Shown here: positions 51,211 to 57,357 of the stretch, piece by piece
Layout: each line of letters begins with the position of its first letter
Numbering within the stretch: the first letter of the stretch is position 1
Assembly (NCBI RefSeq): GCF_000337375.1
Contig: NZ_AOJG01000019.1
Span: 1-57,357, forward strand
Reading direction: 5' to 3'
DNA from: Halorubrum lipolyticum DSM 21995
GTDB taxonomy: Archaea > Halobacteriota > Halobacteria > Halobacteriales > Haloferacaceae
DNA length: 57,357 bases
Made by a program: the position numbers and the translations under genes
Notes under the pieces: generated by a model
What the model was told of the DNA's origin: nothing
Databases searched by the model: none
The model's input: the letters and a program-made list of their open reading frames with translations, nothing else

Positions 51211-51319
51211 GCGGTCGCCGAGTGAGCGGTCGCGCTCGGCGCATCTCCCCCGTACCGGGCGGCCGACCGGCGACCGGCGTGCGACAGGGTTAACAGCGAA
51301 ACCCCGAGTAGGCGAGCGC

Positions 51320-52129
51320 ATGCAGGCGACGACGCTCGCGCTCGTCGGGGCGACCGGCGGCGCGGGGACGACGCGAACCGCGGTCGAACTGGCGGCGATC
51401 GGCGCGCGCGACGGTCGCGACGTGGCGGTCGTCGACGCCGCGTTCACGACGCAGGGCCTCTCCGAGTACGTGTCCGGCCGGATCGGGACCGATCTCACGA
51501 CGCTCGTCACCGACGAGACCGGCGCGTCGCTGGCGGCGGCGACGTACCCGATCGAACTGGGAGACGGGCATACCGGGAGCGGCGGCACCGGCGACGGCGA
51601 CGCCCCAAGCCTCCCCGGACGCGCCGACGCGATCCCCTCCCGCGCGCCCTTCGAGCGCGTCGCGCGGGCGAAGACGGCGGAGGCGGCCCGGAAGCTGGAG
51701 CGACGGATCGACGAGGCGGCGACGAGCCACGACGCGGTGATCGTGGACGCCGCGCCCGTCGGCTCCAACGAGGCGGTCGCGGGGGTCACGGCCGCCGACC
51801 GAACGGCGGCGGTGTTCCCGGCGACGGCGCACGGGCGCGACGCCCTCCAGCGGCTCCGCGGTCGGATCGCCGACGTGGGCGCCGGCCTAGACCGGTCGAT
51901 CGCGGTCGCGCGGGGCGTCGACGGAGAGGACGCCGCCGAAGCGGAGGGCGAGACCGACGCCGACGTTCGCCTCCCGTCGACCGACCCCGCGATCGCGAGC
52001 GCGCCGACGACGGCGACGGGAAGCGGGGCGTACGCGCGCGCCGTCGCGGCGGCGTTCGAGGACGCCTTCGACGCCACGGTCGGGATCGAGTTCGAGGAAC
52101 CGGGAGTGATCGATCGGCTGCGACCCTGA
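51320..52129 (+). CDS. ParA/MinD-like protein with a lysine-less P-loop
   Basis: A 269-residue SIMIBI-type protein. The order of elements is that of ParA/MinD: strand LALVGATGGAGTTRTAVELA near residues 6-25, DVAVVDAAFTTQGLSEYV near 34, and DAVIVDAAPVGSNEAVAGVTAADRTAAV near 134-161. The deviant Walker A consensus KGGxGKT reads TGGAGTT: both the signature lysine and the P-loop lysine are threonine. ATP hydrolysis in the usual way is therefore unlikely, though binding may persist. A variable Gly/Asp loop lies near 80-100. No ParB or septum gene adjoins it. It may be a regulatory pseudo-ATPase. Confidence 0.75.
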   Translation: MQATTLALVGATGGAGTTRTAVELAAIGARDGRDVAVVDAAFTTQGLSEYVSGRIGTDLTTLVTDETGASLAAATYPIELGDGHTGSGGTGDGDAPSLPGRADAIPSRAPFERVARAKTAEAARKLERRIDEAATSHDAVIVDAAPVGSNEAVAGVTAADRTAAVFPATAHGRDALQRLRGRIADVGAGLDRSIAVARGVDGEDAAEAEGETDADVRLPSTDPAIASAPTTATGSGAYARAVAAAFEDAFDATVGIEFEEPGVIDRLRP

Positions 52130-52187
52130 ACCGCGAAGCGAGAGAGCGAGAGAGGAGGGGGACCGAGAGGAGTAGCGACCGCGTCCT

Positions 52188-52724
52188 TCAGCGGAGCCCG
52201 TCGGGCGACCCGAGCGCGCCGCCGAGTACGTCGTCGTCGCTTCCGGCGGACCCGGCGGACCCAGTTCCGAGCGGAGCGGAGCCGGCGACGTGGGCGTCGA
52301 CCGCCTCGACGATTTCCGACGGCGGGTCGTGGGTCTCGACGTACGTCGCCAGCGCGAAGTCCGCCTCGTCGCCGCCGGTGAGCGCGACCGCCTCGCTGCG
52401 GGCGAGCCGGCCGTCCAGCCAGTCGCGGACCACGTCTCGGCGGCTCGGGGCGAGCGGGCAGACCCCCTCGACGCCGCAGCGGTGGAGGGCCTTCGCGCCC
52501 GTCATCGGCGTCACGCCGGCCTCGCGGGCGGCGTCGCCGACGCTCCGCCCGGCGGTGTAGGCGTCGACGAGTGTCGCCGTCGCCGCCGGCGTACACGGGA
52601 GGTCGCCCGCGTGCTCCGCGAGCCGATCGACGAGCGGCGTCTCCGTGTCGTCCGCGACGGCGACACCCCGGTCGCGCTGGCTCGCGGTCACTTCGAGCCC
52701 GTCCGCGATCTCCGACAGCGTCAT
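52188..52724 (-). CDS. Haloarchaeal protein with HTH-like region, unknown
   Basis: A 178-residue soluble protein, family not recognised. The segment TLVDAYTAGRSVGDAAREAGVTPMTGAKALHRCG (about 50-83, quoted as landmarks AAREAGVTPMTGAKALH) has helix-turn-helix spacing. A second helical part has RRDVVRDWLDGRLARSEAVAL. A Ser/Gly/Asp-rich tail ends it. ATG 52724 was chosen because a TATA box lies at 52748-52757 and it starts the globular part (MTLSEIADGLEV). It is divergent from a TFB gene (163 nt gap), so it might regulate or share control with it; that is inference. Confidence 0.65.
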   Translation of the reverse strand: MTLSEIADGLEVTASQRDRGVAVADDTETPLVDRLAEHAGDLPCTPAATATLVDAYTAGRSVGDAAREAGVTPMTGAKALHRCGVEGVCPLAPSRRDVVRDWLDGRLARSEAVALTGGDEADFALATYVETHDPPSEIVEAVDAHVAGSAPLGTGSAGSAGSDDDVLGGALGSPDGLR

Positions 52725-52747
52725 GCGAACCGATGGCTCGCTCGAAG

Positions 52748-52757
52748 AGTTAAAACC
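52748..52757 (-). promoter_or_regulatory. TATA box of the HTH-like gene
   Basis: GGTTTTAACT on the minus strand, 28 nt before ATG 52724. Confidence 0.55.
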
Positions 52758-52851
52758 ACCGTACTGCGGCGGGGCAAGGGCGCCAAACACCGACCGATTA
52801 CCGGTCGGTTCGAGCGCGCCGATCCCGACGATCGACCCGCGATCAGCCCGG

Positions 52852-52860
52852 GTTTAAGTA
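52852..52860 (+). promoter_or_regulatory. TATA box of tfb
   Basis: GTTTAAGTA about 32 nt before ATG 52888, preceded by a CG-rich BRE-like stretch. Confidence 0.55.
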
Positions 52861-52887
52861 AGGGATCGGGCCCGAGTTCGACGTGTG

Positions 52888-53880
52888 ATGAGTGAGGCAC
52901 GCCCGACCCAGACCCGTTCGCCCCGCACCGAGACCGACGACGCCGCGACCGCGAACCGCGCCGCGACCGCCGACCGCACCGCGGCCACGGAACAGACCGA
53001 GACCGCGGACGCCGACGCGCCCGCCGCTCGCGAGACGTGTCCGGAGTGCGGCGGCCGGACGCGCGTCGATTCGGCCGAGCGCGTCTGCGCCGACTGCGGG
53101 CTCGTCGTCGAGGCCGACCGGATCGACCACGGCCCAGAGTGGCGGTCGTTCGACGACGACGACGCGAACCCCAAGCGCACCGGCGCGCCGCTGACGCGCT
53201 CGCGCCACGACCGCGGGCTCTCGACCGAGATCGGGCGGTCGACGAGGGTCAAGGGTCGCAAACGGCGGCGACTCGCCCGGATGCGGACGCAGCACAACCG
53301 CGCGCAGATCTCGACGAAGCGCGACCGTAACAAGGTGTACGCGTACACCGAGATCCGCCGGCTGACCGGTGTCTTGGAGCTCCCCGACAGCGTCCGCGAC
53401 ACGGCCTGCACGCTGTTCGACTCCGCGCAGGACGAGAGCCTGCTCCGCGGGCGGTCGCTGGAGGGGTTCGCGGCCGCGTGCGTCTACGTCGCCTGTCGCA
53501 CCGCCGACGTGGCCCGCACCGTCGAGGAGATCTGCGGCGAGGCGAAGGCGACGGTAGACGAGCATCAGGCGGCCTTCGACGCGATGAATCGGGAGCTCGG
53601 ACTGCCGATCGCGCCGACCGGTCCCGCCGAGTACCTCCCCCGGTTCGCGAGCGACCTCGACTGCGACGCCGGCGTGGAGCGCCGCGCCGGCGAACTAGCC
53701 GAGCGCGCCGTCGAGGAGGGGATCGCGAACGGCCGCAACCCGGTCGGCGTCGCGGCCGCCTGCCTGTACACAGCGGCCCGCGAACTGGACGCGGAGTGCA
53801 CGCAACAGGAGGCCGCGGACGCCGCCGGCGTGACCCCCGTGACCGTCCGCCGGACGTACGTCGACCTGACCGAAGAGTGA
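52888..53880 (+). CDS. tfb: Transcription initiation factor TFB
   Basis: A 330-residue archaeal TFIIB. After a ~48-residue Ala/Thr-rich acidic N-terminal extension comes the zinc ribbon CPECGG...CADCGLVVE (Cys at about 50, 53, 68 and 71), then the B-reader/B-linker region HGPEWRSFDDDDANPKRTGAP. Two cyclin repeats follow: about 130-220 (TGVLELPDSVRDTACTLFDSAQ, SLEGFAAACVYVACR) and 235-325 (YLPRFASDLDCDAGVERRAGEL, NPVGVAAACLYTAARELD, TQQEAADAAGVTPVTVRRTY with the BRE-contacting HTH). Haloarchaea have many TFB paralogues; this one looks functional. The extension is longer than usual. The ATG at 52888 is preferred to GTG 52885. Confidence 0.95.
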   Translation: MSEARPTQTRSPRTETDDAATANRAATADRTAATEQTETADADAPAARETCPECGGRTRVDSAERVCADCGLVVEADRIDHGPEWRSFDDDDANPKRTGAPLTRSRHDRGLSTEIGRSTRVKGRKRRRLARMRTQHNRAQISTKRDRNKVYAYTEIRRLTGVLELPDSVRDTACTLFDSAQDESLLRGRSLEGFAAACVYVACRTADVARTVEEICGEAKATVDEHQAAFDAMNRELGLPIAPTGPAEYLPRFASDLDCDAGVERRAGELAERAVEEGIANGRNPVGVAAACLYTAARELDAECTQQEAADAAGVTPVTVRRTYVDLTEE

Positions 53881-53995
53881 GGCAGCGGACAGGCGAGAAC
53901 GGCCCGAAACGACCTCGCTTCTGTGTCGGTTGAAACGAAAGATAATAGCTGTGACGCCGGCGTTCGAGGGGTCCTCCGAGCGCAGGGCGAAAAGG

Positions 53996-54012
53996 CGACG
54001 GCGAGGCCGTCG
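53996..54012. terminator. Probable tfb terminator hairpin
   Basis: CGACGGC-GAG-GCCGTCG followed by TTTC; perfect 7-bp stem, 116 nt after the tfb stop. Confidence 0.5.
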
Positions 54013-54058
54013 TTTCGTGACGGTCCGCGCGGGGCGGCCGCGGCGGCGTCAGCGGGAC

Positions 54059-54086
54059 CCGCCGCCGGTGGGGAAACCGGCGGCGG
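54059..54086. terminator. Second GC hairpin
   Basis: CCGCCGCCGGT (54059-54069) pairs exactly with ACCGGCGGCGG (54076-54086) around a 6-nt loop. It may terminate the minus-strand gene at 54300-55148. Confidence 0.4.
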
Positions 54087-54299
54087 GGGGCCGGCGGCGA
54101 CCGACCGCGAGGGGGATCGGCGGCGGACGGAGGCCGACAGCGACTGAGGGGGCGGAGGGCAGGGAGGGGGCTGCGACCGCCCGGCGGGCGTCACGCATCT
54201 GAATCGAGGGGCGGGTTCCGTTTCTACGTTAGCCGTGGATGGTCCGGATCAAGCGTATAGTCCGTATCAGTCGGACGACCCGCGGCGTGTGCACCGCGC

Positions 54300-55148
54300 T
54301 CACGCCCCGCCGAGCTTGTGCTTGAACGCGAAGAAGACGCGGCGGCCGGTCTCCGTGAGCCGGACGGTGTCGGAGCGCCCCACGTCCTCCAACTCGACGT
54401 AGCCGCGGTCGCGGAGCGGCGAGAGCACGTGCGTCTCCAACGCGCGGTACTTCGCCGTCCGGCTCGCGCCCGCCTCGCGGAGGAACGAGAGGTCGCGGTC
54501 GCGGGCCCACTCGATCAGGTTCCACTTATCCGTCGTCACGTTGTCGTCGGTGCGTTCGAGGAGTCGACCGAGCACCGCGACCTGATCGGTCGTCGGCGCG
54601 TCCATCGGGTACAGGGGGAGGTCGACGGTGCGCTCGACGCCCTCGGTGAGCGGCTCCTCGCGCACGTCGTGGCGGTGACGCTCGGGCTCGACGCTGTAGG
54701 GGCGGGCGCCGACGATCATACACGCCATCGCGACGCCGACCGCGGCGATCCGCGGGCCGGTCGAGACGTTGGCGAACAGGCGGTCGCCGTCGTCCTCGCC
54801 GGCGCCGTGGCGGGCGGCGACCGTCGTCGTCACGCCGAGCACGTCGTACACGTCGGCGAGTTCGACGGGGAGGGCGCGGACCGACGCGAACTCGGCGGCC
54901 GCGGCCCACGCGTCGCGCTGGTAGCCCGTGAGTCGATCGAGGTCGACACCGGTGTCCGCCGGGTCTTCGGCCCCGGCGGTCTCGAAGTCGACCGCGCCGC
55001 GGGGGGCGTCGCGGTCCGGGGCGTCCGCGAGCAGGTACACCACGTCCGCGCCGTGGCGGCGGAGGGGCTCGACGATCCGGTCGCGCTCGTGGCCGAGCGG
55101 CGCGACGTGAACGCGCCGTTCGGCGACGCTGGGGACCGATGTGTCCAT
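54300..55148 (-). CDS. DUF6293 / HFX_2341-type transcriptional regulator, possible CARF-like sensor plus winged helix
   Basis: A 282-residue protein. The N-terminal ~165 residues form a Rossmann-like domain: strand VHVAPLGHERDRIVEPLRRH near 13-32 with a loop after the first strand, ADVVYLL near 34-40, and a nucleotide-ligand-like motif ANVSTGPRIAAVGVAMAC near 125-142 before GARPYSVEPERH. The layout resembles CARF domains, which bind cyclic oligonucleotides. The C-terminal ~90 residues are a winged helix (YRALETHVLSPLRDRGYVELEDVG, then SDTVRLTETGRRVFF). The combination parallels Csa3 regulators, but no cas gene is present. A TATA box at 55172-55179 gives a leaderless message. The family name is from memory; the ligand is inference. 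Confidence 0.75.
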   Translation of the reverse strand: MDTSVPSVAERRVHVAPLGHERDRIVEPLRRHGADVVYLLADAPDRDAPRGAVDFETAGAEDPADTGVDLDRLTGYQRDAWAAAAEFASVRALPVELADVYDVLGVTTTVAARHGAGEDDGDRLFANVSTGPRIAAVGVAMACMIVGARPYSVEPERHRHDVREEPLTEGVERTVDLPLYPMDAPTTDQVAVLGRLLERTDDNVTTDKWNLIEWARDRDLSFLREAGASRTAKYRALETHVLSPLRDRGYVELEDVGRSDTVRLTETGRRVFFAFKHKLGGA

Positions 55149-55171
55149 ACACTCGCTCCCTCCGGCGATCG

Positions 55172-55179
55172 CTTAAAAG
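55172..55179 (-). promoter_or_regulatory. TATA box of the DUF6293-like gene
   Basis: CTTTTAAG on the minus strand, 27 nt before ATG 55148. Confidence 0.6.
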
Positions 55180-55251
55180 GTCCGTCGAGGGGTCAACGAT
55201 CGAGGCCGTCGGGAGACCGTGTCGGCGCTCGGGAGCGGTCCCGACGGCTCC

Positions 55252-55281
55252 CGTCTGCTCTCGTCTGCTCTCGTCTGCTCC
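55252..55281. repeat. Three tandem 10-bp repeats
   Basis: CGTCTGCTCT, CGTCTGCTCT and CGTCTGCTCC occur head to tail between the two divergent genes' promoters. Non-coding. Confidence 0.8.
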
Positions 55282-55330
55282 CGAGCGTTCGAGACCGATC
55301 GCGTGACGTGGGGACCCATAGCACGAAAAC

Positions 55331-55338
55331 CGTTAAGC
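55331..55338 (+). promoter_or_regulatory. TATA box of the GTPBP1-like gene
   Basis: CGTTAAGC lies 27 nt before ATG 55362. Confidence 0.5.
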
Positions 55339-55361
55339 CCGGCTGTCGCCTACGAGCGGGT

Positions 55362-57017
55362 ATGAGCGCTGACCGGTCCGCCCTCCGGCGGGCCATCGAG
55401 CGCGGCGAACGGGACGGCGGCGAAATCGAGTTCAAGGAGCGGCTGACCCGCGAGGTCCACTTGGCGGAGGGCCGGATGGAGTCGCTCGTGGCCCAGCTCC
55501 GCCACCGCGTGCTCTCCGGCGACGGCGAGGCCACCTACGTCCTCGGCGTCACCGACGACGGCGGACTGGCCGGCGTCGCCCCCGACGCCTTCTCCGAGAC
55601 GATGGACGTGCTCTCGCTTCTGGCCGACGAGGCGGACGCCCACATCGCCGACGTGGAGACGTGGAGCGCCGGCTCCGCGGGCAACGGGAGCGTGGAGGGC
55701 CTCGTCGGCCTCGCCACCCTCCGCGACGGCGGGATGTTCGAGACAGACGACGACCACCTCGTGATCGGCACGGCCGGCCACGTCGACCACGGGAAGTCGA
55801 CGCTCGTCGGCACCCTCGTCACCGGCCGAGCCGACGACGGACAGGGCGGCACGCGCGGCTTCCTCGACGTCCAGCCGCACGAGGTCGAGCGCGGGCTCTC
55901 CGCCGACCTGTCGTACGCGGTCTACGGCTTCGAGGACGGCGGCGACGAGCCGGTCCGGATGGACAACCCGCACCGCAAGTCCGACCGCGCCCGGATCGTC
56001 GAGGAGGCGGACCGGCTGGTCTCGTTCGTCGACACCGTCGGCCACGAGCCCTGGCTCCGGACGACGATCCGCGGACTGGTCGGCCAGAAGCTCGACTACG
56101 GACTGCTCGTCGTCGCCGCCGACGACGGGCCGACGAAGACGACCCGCGAGCACCTCGGGATCCTGTTGGCGACGGAGCTGCCGACGGTCGTCGCGATCAC
56201 GAAGGCGGACGCCGTGAGCGACGAGCGGCTCGCCGAGGCCGAGCGCGAGGTCGAGTCGATGCTGCGAGACGCCGGCCAGACCCCCCTCCTCGTCGACCGC
56301 CACGGGATCGACACGGCGGTCGCTGAGGTCGGAGAGGGCGTCGTCCCGCTCCTCCGCACCAGCGCGGTGACGAAGGAGGGGATCGGGACGCTCGACCGGC
56401 TGTTCGAGACCCTTCCGAAGCGGGCGACCCCGGAGCGCGCGGCGTTCCGGATGTACGTCGACCGGAGCTACAAGGTGACCGGCGTCGGCGCGGTGGCGTC
56501 CGGCACGGTCAACTCCGGCACCGTGGAGGCCGGGGACGAACTCCTGCTGGGGCCGATGGCCGACGGCTCCTTCCGCGAGGTGGAAGTCAGGTCGATCGAG
56601 ATGCACTACCATCGGGTTGACAAGGCGACCGCCGGGCGGATCGTCGGTATCGCGTTAAAAGGCGTCGACGAGTCGGAGATCGAGCGCGGGATGGCTCTGG
56701 TGCCCCGCGGGAGCGACCCCGATCCGGTCCGCGAGTTCGAGGCCGAGGTGATGGTACTCAACCATCCGACGCGGATACAGGAGGGGTACGAGCCGGTCGT
56801 CCACGTCGAGACCGTCTCGGAGGCGGCCGTCTTCGCGCCCGAGGGCGGGCGGCTCCTCCCCGGCGACACCGGGCGAACGACGGTCCGGTTCAAGTTTCGC
56901 CCGTACCTGGTCGAGGAAGGCCAGCGGTTCGTCTTCCGGGAGGGGTCGAGCAAGGGGGTCGGGACCGTGCGAGACATCGAGGAGACAGAGACAGACCGGT
57001 CAGTAACCCACGACTGA
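55362..57017 (+). CDS. GTPBP1/2-like translational GTPase
   Basis: A 551-residue GTPase of the EF-Tu superfamily, GTPBP1 branch. An N-terminal domain of about 130 residues (IEFKERLTREVHLAEGRMESL, YVLGVTDDGGLAGV) precedes the G domain. G1 is GTAGHVDHGKST near 137-148; G3 is DTVGHEP near 225; G4 is TKAD near 281; G5 has the SAVTKEG loop near 338. Domains II and III follow (VDRSYKVTGVGAVASGTVNSG near 366; TVRFKFRPYLVEEGQRFVFREG near 506). Eukaryotic relatives work in mRNA decay and ribosome rescue. The last residues (TDRSVTHD) and the stop come from a hairpin like an IS200/IS605 end, so the native C-terminus may have been replaced. Confidence 0.9.
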   Translation: MSADRSALRRAIERGERDGGEIEFKERLTREVHLAEGRMESLVAQLRHRVLSGDGEATYVLGVTDDGGLAGVAPDAFSETMDVLSLLADEADAHIADVETWSAGSAGNGSVEGLVGLATLRDGGMFETDDDHLVIGTAGHVDHGKSTLVGTLVTGRADDGQGGTRGFLDVQPHEVERGLSADLSYAVYGFEDGGDEPVRMDNPHRKSDRARIVEEADRLVSFVDTVGHEPWLRTTIRGLVGQKLDYGLLVVAADDGPTKTTREHLGILLATELPTVVAITKADAVSDERLAEAEREVESMLRDAGQTPLLVDRHGIDTAVAEVGEGVVPLLRTSAVTKEGIGTLDRLFETLPKRATPERAAFRMYVDRSYKVTGVGAVASGTVNSGTVEAGDELLLGPMADGSFREVEVRSIEMHYHRVDKATAGRIVGIALKGVDESEIERGMALVPRGSDPDPVREFEAEVMVLNHPTRIQEGYEPVVHVETVSEAAVFAPEGGRLLPGDTGRTTVRFKFRPYLVEEGQRFVFREGSSKGVGTVRDIEETETDRSVTHD

Positions 57018-57026
57018 AGCCGTGGG
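57007..57026. mobile_element. IS200/IS605-type end-like hairpin (solo remnant)
   Basis: CCCACG-actgaagc-CGTGGG at 57007-57026 followed by CTTCCTCTTT. In haloarchaea such hairpins typically mark the right end of IS200/IS605/IS1341 (TnpB-coding) elements. No tnpA or tnpB frame is present on either side. The TGA of the GTPBP1-like gene lies in the loop (57015-57017). It could also serve as a plain terminator because a T-rich run follows. Confidence 0.45.
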
Positions 57027-57129
57027 CTTCCTCTTTATTCCTCTGTGATCGGCGCCGCGGTCGGGACGAGGAGGACCGACAGGCGCGGCGGGGAAGACCG
57101 GCGAGATCGGCGAGCGCGACCCGCCGCCG

Positions 57130-57334
57130 TCAGATGTCCGTCGGCCCGGAGGTCCCCGAAGTGGCCGCACCGTCCGGCGGCGAGACGAGCGGCTCGAACT
57201 CCCTGTACCGGAAACGGCCGATTATCTCGCCGGAGATCAGCTTGAAGTAGCTGTACAGCGCGCCCTCGTCGAGCGCCGACTTGGTCATCCCCTCGGCCGT
57301 CGTCATATCGTACTTACACGGGACCAGGATCGAC
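57130..57334 (-). CDS. C-terminal fragment of an unidentified protein
   Basis: The gene runs off the contig. About 68 genomic codons remain: a start SILVPCKYDMTTAEGMTKSA is followed by LYSYFKLISGEIIGRFRYREF and a Gly/Ser/Pro tail. The MCIRDR residues before SILV are adapter. No family is recognised from this piece. The hydrophobic-aromatic pattern indicates a folded domain and true coding. Its upstream part would lie beyond 57334. Confidence 0.55.
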
Positions 57335-57357
57335 CTGTCTCTTATACACATCTCTGA
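57335..57357 (-). other. Sequencing adapter (Nextera) at right contig end
   Basis: CTGTCTCTTATACACATCT at 57335-57353 is the reverse complement of the Tn5 mosaic end, followed by CTGA, the first bases of the complement of the same adapter found at position 1. Genomic DNA ends at 57334. Confidence 0.97.

Larger units (their letters stand above)
53881..54299. other. 419-bp very GC-rich intergenic region with two hairpins
   Basis: Between convergent tfb and the DUF6293-like gene. It holds hairpins at 53996-54012 and 54059-54086. A 74-codon frame (GTG 53923) has low-complexity Ala/Gly/Arg composition and is not accepted as a gene. No RNA gene was recognised. Confidence 0.55.

Noticed and set aside
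53923-54147. 74-codon frame with GTG start after tfb
   Set aside because: Low-complexity Ala/Gly/Arg product with no motif, lying over two hairpins; better explained as GC-rich spacer.

Overview
The window is almost wholly chromosomal DNA of an extremely halophilic archaeon (class Halobacteria; gene content and very high G+C suggest Halorubrum or a close relative, which is inference). The evidence is acidic proteins throughout, archaeal-type split RNA polymerase genes, a TFB, a histone doublet, SepF, RNase Z, archaeal RPA, sensory rhodopsin II with its transducer, and haloarchaea-typical TATA boxes 24-34 nt upstream of many start codons (leaderless transcripts). Both contig ends carry Nextera transposon adapter sequence (1-36 and 57335-57357), so the first and last genes are artificially truncated and any protein starting or ending in the MCIRDR peptide is chimeric.

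Layout. 38-5202: solute-binding protein fragment, Aur1-type PAP2 enzyme, DsbA-like protein, thiD, ZIP transporter, and an N-terminally truncated signal peptidase. 5244-10605: mutS, sepF, the NAD-dependent glucose-6-phosphate dehydrogenase azf, a DUF309 protein and a small membrane protein. 10705-11205 (minus): a tiny cluster made of a 33-codon ORF, a 58-nt tRNA-like element with no anticodon arm, and an 88-codon ORF. 11412-13265: Na+/H+ antiporter with TrkA domains. 13266-13924: gene-free DNA ending in tRNA-Arg, with a duplicated tRNA 3' end. 14191-17284: rpaC, histone, and a histone-deacetylase-family gene abutting the histone. 17369-17703: tRNA-derived palindrome and two tRNA-Asp genes.

17968-28317 is the informational operon region: rpoH-rpoB''-rpoB'-rpoA'-rpoA''-nusA, a Tat lipoprotein gene, then rpsL-rpsG. 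EF-2, the frequent next gene, is absent; a dicarboxylate symporter and aconitase follow. 32110-37824 holds dUTPase-like, flavin monooxygenase, CBS, a DUF5787-like possible nuclease, Nudix and nadE genes. 37884-41047 holds a 49-residue zinc-ribbon protein, a TrpD-like protein, a 52-residue HTH-like protein and a fused siroheme decarboxylase. 41080-43552 is the htrII-sopII phototaxis operon. 43790-52724 is metabolic and hypothetical genes, an ABC exporter, RNase Z, HIT, and a ParA-like protein whose P-loop lacks lysine. 52888-57017 holds TFB, a DUF6293-type regulator with a possible CARF-like domain, and a GTPBP1-like GTPase whose stop codon lies in the loop of an IS200/IS605-like end hairpin.

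No intact mobile element, CRISPR array, rRNA or replication origin was seen. The best leads for new biology are the tRNA-like mini-operon, the DUF6293 and DUF5787 proteins, the lysine-less ParA protein, and the tRNA-derived palindrome beside tRNA-Asp.
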